Origin: Blautia hydrogenotrophica DSM 10507
Lineage (GTDB): Bacteria > Bacillota > Clostridia > Lachnospirales > Lachnospiraceae
Assembly: GCF_034356035.1 (NCBI RefSeq)
Contig: NZ_CP136423.1
Span: 2,728,001-2,792,000 of the forward strand
DNA: 64,000 bases
Direction: 5' to 3'
In this document: piece after piece, positions 61,520 to 64,000 of the stretch
Numbering within the stretch: the stretch's first letter is position 1
How the letters are laid out: the number at the start of each line of letters is the position of its first letter
Program-made: the position numbers and the translations under genes
The notes under the pieces: generated by a model
What the model saw: the letters and a program-made list of their open reading frames with translations, nothing else
What the model was told of the DNA's origin: nothing
The model's database searches: none

Positions 61520-62737
61520 TCAAACTCTCCTCTCAAAATCAGGATACTTCGGCAGATACTGAACCGCAATCCGATTTTCTGGATTCACATCATAACAGTA
61601 AAGTACCCCTAAAAACAACCATTCCAGAGGTTTCATAAGCAAATAAATCCCATCCGCAATATAAGGAGAGCGTATCCATCTCGCTATCGGAAAACCAAAG
61701 CGATCATAAAAACCTCTGACTCCTCTATGGAAACTTGGGAAACACTCCTGAAGAAGCTCCTCAAAAGCGTTCGCGACACAAAGCTGTCGATTCACAATCA
61801 CTGGATGTCCGTGACGAATTCCCATCCGTATGGGTTTCACAAGCTTTCTGTGCCCGCCTGCCGCCACGGTGCACAGGTAGTGCTCGTCATAATAAATATT
61901 CTGCGGCGCTGACTGCGCAGACAGGTTCCAATCACTGGTCTCCGTCCAGGCCCGGATGATGCTGTCCGGTCTTTGACCAAACAGCAAAAGCACAGCCACT
62001 GTGATTCCCAACAAAGGCCACATAAAAAAGAAGGCAGCCGCCGGCCAGCGCCTAGACTCCAACAGCTTCTGGTTCCACGCGTTTAGTTTTGGATTTTTAA
62101 ACTCCTTCACCTCTTCTCTCTGCTGCTCCTGCCACTCCCCCACTTTATAACGTACGGTCTTCGCTGCCAGGACAATATAGTTAAACGGTAGAACACACAG
62201 CAGAAAATATCGTTCACTGAAAACCTGTACAATCCACACCAGACAGATTGCCACTCCCAGATACATTCCCGAGATCGCAAACACACACAACAGCGGCGGA
62301 ACTTTACAGATATTTACCCAAGACAAAAACAAATACCCCGCCATCCCCAGACATGCCAAAACTAAAATCGTGGGCTGCCCGCCCACCCACACGGGTGTAT
62401 GTACCTGCCGATTGGCCAATATTTCTGTCCAATCTGCTTTCAGCTGAATCTCCAAAAAAGGCAGGATAAGCACCGTGTACAACACGCCCAATACCAACGT
62501 GATGTATTCTATATACTTTGCCTGCCTCACTAAGACTGGATTTTTAACTCTGACAATCAGAAAAAACAGGTTAAGCAATGTCAGTACAATAGGATATACC
62601 ACAAGACCACCCACAGCCAGCACTCCCAGCATAAAAGCCAGAATATTATCCCCTGCCCCATATCCAAGACATATTAGTGTCCCAAAAATGCCTGAAAACA
62701 GAACGGAATAGCTGACCAAGTTTTTCTTATGTTCCAT
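61520..62737 (-). CDS. Polytopic membrane protein of unknown function
   Basis: 405 aa. About seven membrane segments in the first 270 residues (for example LAFMLGVLAVGGLVVYPIVL, PAAAFFFMWPLLGITVAVLL), then a soluble C-terminal domain with NIYYDEHYLCTVAAGGHRKL, RMGIRHGHPVIVNRQLCVAN and FHRGVRGFYDRFGFPIAR. The C-terminal pattern recalls DUF6688 proteins, but this is from memory and uncertain. GAGGTATTTACT precedes the ATG. Stands alone. Confidence 0.75.
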   Translation of the reverse strand: MEHKKNLVSYSVLFSGIFGTLICLGYGAGDNILAFMLGVLAVGGLVVYPIVLTLLNLFFLIVRVKNPVLVRQAKYIEYITLVLGVLYTVLILPFLEIQLKADWTEILANRQVHTPVWVGGQPTILVLACLGMAGYLFLSWVNICKVPPLLCVFAISGMYLGVAICLVWIVQVFSERYFLLCVLPFNYIVLAAKTVRYKVGEWQEQQREEVKEFKNPKLNAWNQKLLESRRWPAAAFFFMWPLLGITVAVLLLFGQRPDSIIRAWTETSDWNLSAQSAPQNIYYDEHYLCTVAAGGHRKLVKPIRMGIRHGHPVIVNRQLCVANAFEELLQECFPSFHRGVRGFYDRFGFPIARWIRSPYIADGIYLLMKPLEWLFLGVLYCYDVNPENRIAVQYLPKYPDFERRV

Positions 62738-62901
62738 AGTAAATACCTCCTATATAATCTCCGGTAATTTGCGACACTCTCTTCTTTTGGGTCCATACAA
62801 ATTTTTGCGTATCGCTCTTTCCTAAAGGACGTATTTTGTTCTGTCACTCATCCCGCTGCGCTGACATACCATAAAGCACAGATATAAAGCAGGTGATTAA
62901 T

Positions 62902-64000
62902 ATGACACAAGTATCCACACAGACAGAGCTACAGGCGGCATTGGACGCCTTAGCCCCGTCTATACAGGTAACCACTGATTTCGAGCTCTCATCGCAGCTT
63001 GATATTTCTTACGCGGTGCTCATCGAAAGTCTTACCCCAGACAATCCTTTTGTACTAACCAAAGAAGATACTTATTTCGCCCACCTTTTTTGTATTACAT
63101 CAGGCGGCGCTCTCACTCTTCAAAACATAATTCTAGATGGCAACAGCCAGACACATCCTCTGGAAAGTCCTGAAAACCGTTCCCTCGTCCATGTGAATGG
63201 GGGGTCTCTCACGCTGGCAGAAGGCTGTGTACTGCGCAATAACAACTCTCGCCTGGAAGGCGGTGCAATAAGTGCTGAAAATCGTTCCCAGGTTCTCATA
63301 AATGGCGGAACCATCCAGAACAATCGTTCTAGCAGATGCGGCGGCGGGCTTTGGCTTTTCAGTCAGAGTATTGCTACTTTGTCCAGCGGTTCCTTCTCTG
63401 GTAACGAATCACCCCGTGGAAGAGATATTTATAGTGCTTCCGTCTTATATTTGGGAGGAAACTGGATAATTCCCAACGGAATCTATCTAAAAAACGACTC
63501 GTCGGTCATCCGTCTGATTAGCCCGTTAACAGAAACATCCATGATTCAGCTTGAAAATTCCTCCTATGTATCCACGAATCCTGAAGGTTGCTCTGTCTTA
63601 GTCGGGACCACAACCGCGGATTATCCACTTCTGACTCAGACAGATGCCACTGCTTTCCACAAGCCCGTAGACTGTTTCAATGGCTGGGAAACTCGTCTCA
63701 CTGATGACAGTACACAGGTGATTCTCACTCCAGCTAGCTATCAGATTCAGTACGAAAATCTCATGGAAGCTGCCAATCCAAATCCGACCACTTATACCTC
63801 GGTCACTCCTGATCTGTGTCTGCTGTCCCCTGGCCCTCTCCAGGGATACCGCTTTCTAGGATGGTACAACGCTCCAGCAGGTGGAACCCAAATTTCCTGT
63901 CTTGCCCATGGAAGTACCGGTAATCTGATTCTGTACGCAAGGTGGGAAGAGTTTGTAGAAGAATACACCATCTCCTTCTTCGGAAATGACAGTTGCTGTC
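62902..64000 (+). CDS. Beta-helix repeat protein with InlB-type repeats (5' part)
   Basis: At least 366 codons are open to the right edge; AGGTG lies upstream of ATG 62902. Residues about 75-185 are beta-helix coils (GGALTLQNIILDGNSQ, VNGGSLTLAEGCVLRNN, RSQVLINGGTIQNNRS). From about 285 there is an InlB B-repeat/Listeria-Bacteroides type module (GYRFLGWYNAPAGGTQISC, LILYARW). Such domains belong to large surface adhesins, yet the N-terminus MTQVSTQTELQAALDALAPS has no signal peptide. The C-terminus is outside the window. Confidence 0.82.
   Translation, partial: MTQVSTQTELQAALDALAPSIQVTTDFELSSQLDISYAVLIESLTPDNPFVLTKEDTYFAHLFCITSGGALTLQNIILDGNSQTHPLESPENRSLVHVNGGSLTLAEGCVLRNNNSRLEGGAISAENRSQVLINGGTIQNNRSSRCGGGLWLFSQSIATLSSGSFSGNESPRGRDIYSASVLYLGGNWIIPNGIYLKNDSSVIRLISPLTETSMIQLENSSYVSTNPEGCSVLVGTTTADYPLLTQTDATAFHKPVDCFNGWETRLTDDSTQVILTPASYQIQYENLMEAANPNPTTYTSVTPDLCLLSPGPLQGYRFLGWYNAPAGGTQISCLAHGSTGNLILYARWEEFVEEYTISFFGNDSCC

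Noticed and set aside
1..64000. tRNA, rRNA, CRISPR array or prophage
   Set aside because: No cloverleaf with TTCGANTC-type arm, no rRNA core sequence, no regularly spaced direct repeats and no phage structural genes were seen; short tRNA-like matches could still be missed by eye.

Overview
The window reads as low-to-mid GC Clostridia (Bacillota), most likely a gut Lachnospiraceae-type anaerobe. The evidence is the AddAB (not RecBCD) recombination nuclease, meso-diaminopimelate dehydrogenase, a K+-dependent membrane pyrophosphatase, a DUF4250 microprotein coupled to a CIRCE-controlled clpB, a BirA-controlled bioY, a PhoPR pair with TTTACA-type Pho boxes, strong GGAGG ribosome binding sites and sigma-A promoters. 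The genus cannot be fixed from the sequence alone. No rRNA, tRNA, CRISPR array, prophage or intact insertion sequence was found.

Layout. 1-1190: 5' part of a secreted beta-helix protein that runs off the left edge. 1216-9173: panE-like reductase, then addB-addA. 9342-14266: FMN_bind-like protein, the methyltransferase-hslO-nadE operon and a lipoprotein. 14632-19076: marR plus a heterodimeric ABC exporter with one degenerate ATP site. 19504-22183: hppA with a structured leader, and a GntR/FadR regulator. 22251-32578: a metabolic island with pxpB-pxpC-2-hydroxyacid dehydrogenase-pxpA-symporter-accB-accC on the minus strand, a LysR gene, and divergent aminotransferase and RraA-family aldolase genes. 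32785-39408: clpB with its microprotein, a lipoprotein, a membrane-anchored HMA protein, a flavodoxin-like protein, and a cobalamin-riboswitch operon (Cys-rich protein plus metallo-beta-lactamase-fold hydrolase). 39665-45056: two NlpC/P60 cell-wall hydrolases, deoD and ddh. 45141-48230: AprAB-like flavoprotein/ferredoxin pair with a divergent GntR. 48424-52759: MATE exporter, a double-Nudix fusion and an ABC-F ATPase. 52974-58217: phoP-phoR-patatin-membrane protein operon, then thioredoxin and a thioredoxin-reductase-like flavoprotein. 58774-62737: small hypothetical, bioY, DUF2798 protein, trmO and a membrane protein. 62902-64000: start of a second beta-helix protein.

Two things stand out. 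First, a family of modular intergenic elements (at least six copies plus diverged ones) sits immediately downstream of Rho-independent terminators, always with the same end facing the terminator. Its roughly 55-nt hairpin is kept by compensatory base changes between copies. Second, the 22-33 kb island joins 5-oxoprolinase (PxpABC), a biotin carboxylase/carrier pair, an aminotransferase, an RraA-type aldolase, a 2-hydroxyacid dehydrogenase and a carboxylate symporter. That is the set of steps expected for degrading a substituted pyroglutamate or glutamate, a route I cannot match to a described pathway.

Starts were moved from the longest open frame to the codon with the best ribosome binding site wherever the two disagreed; each case is noted.
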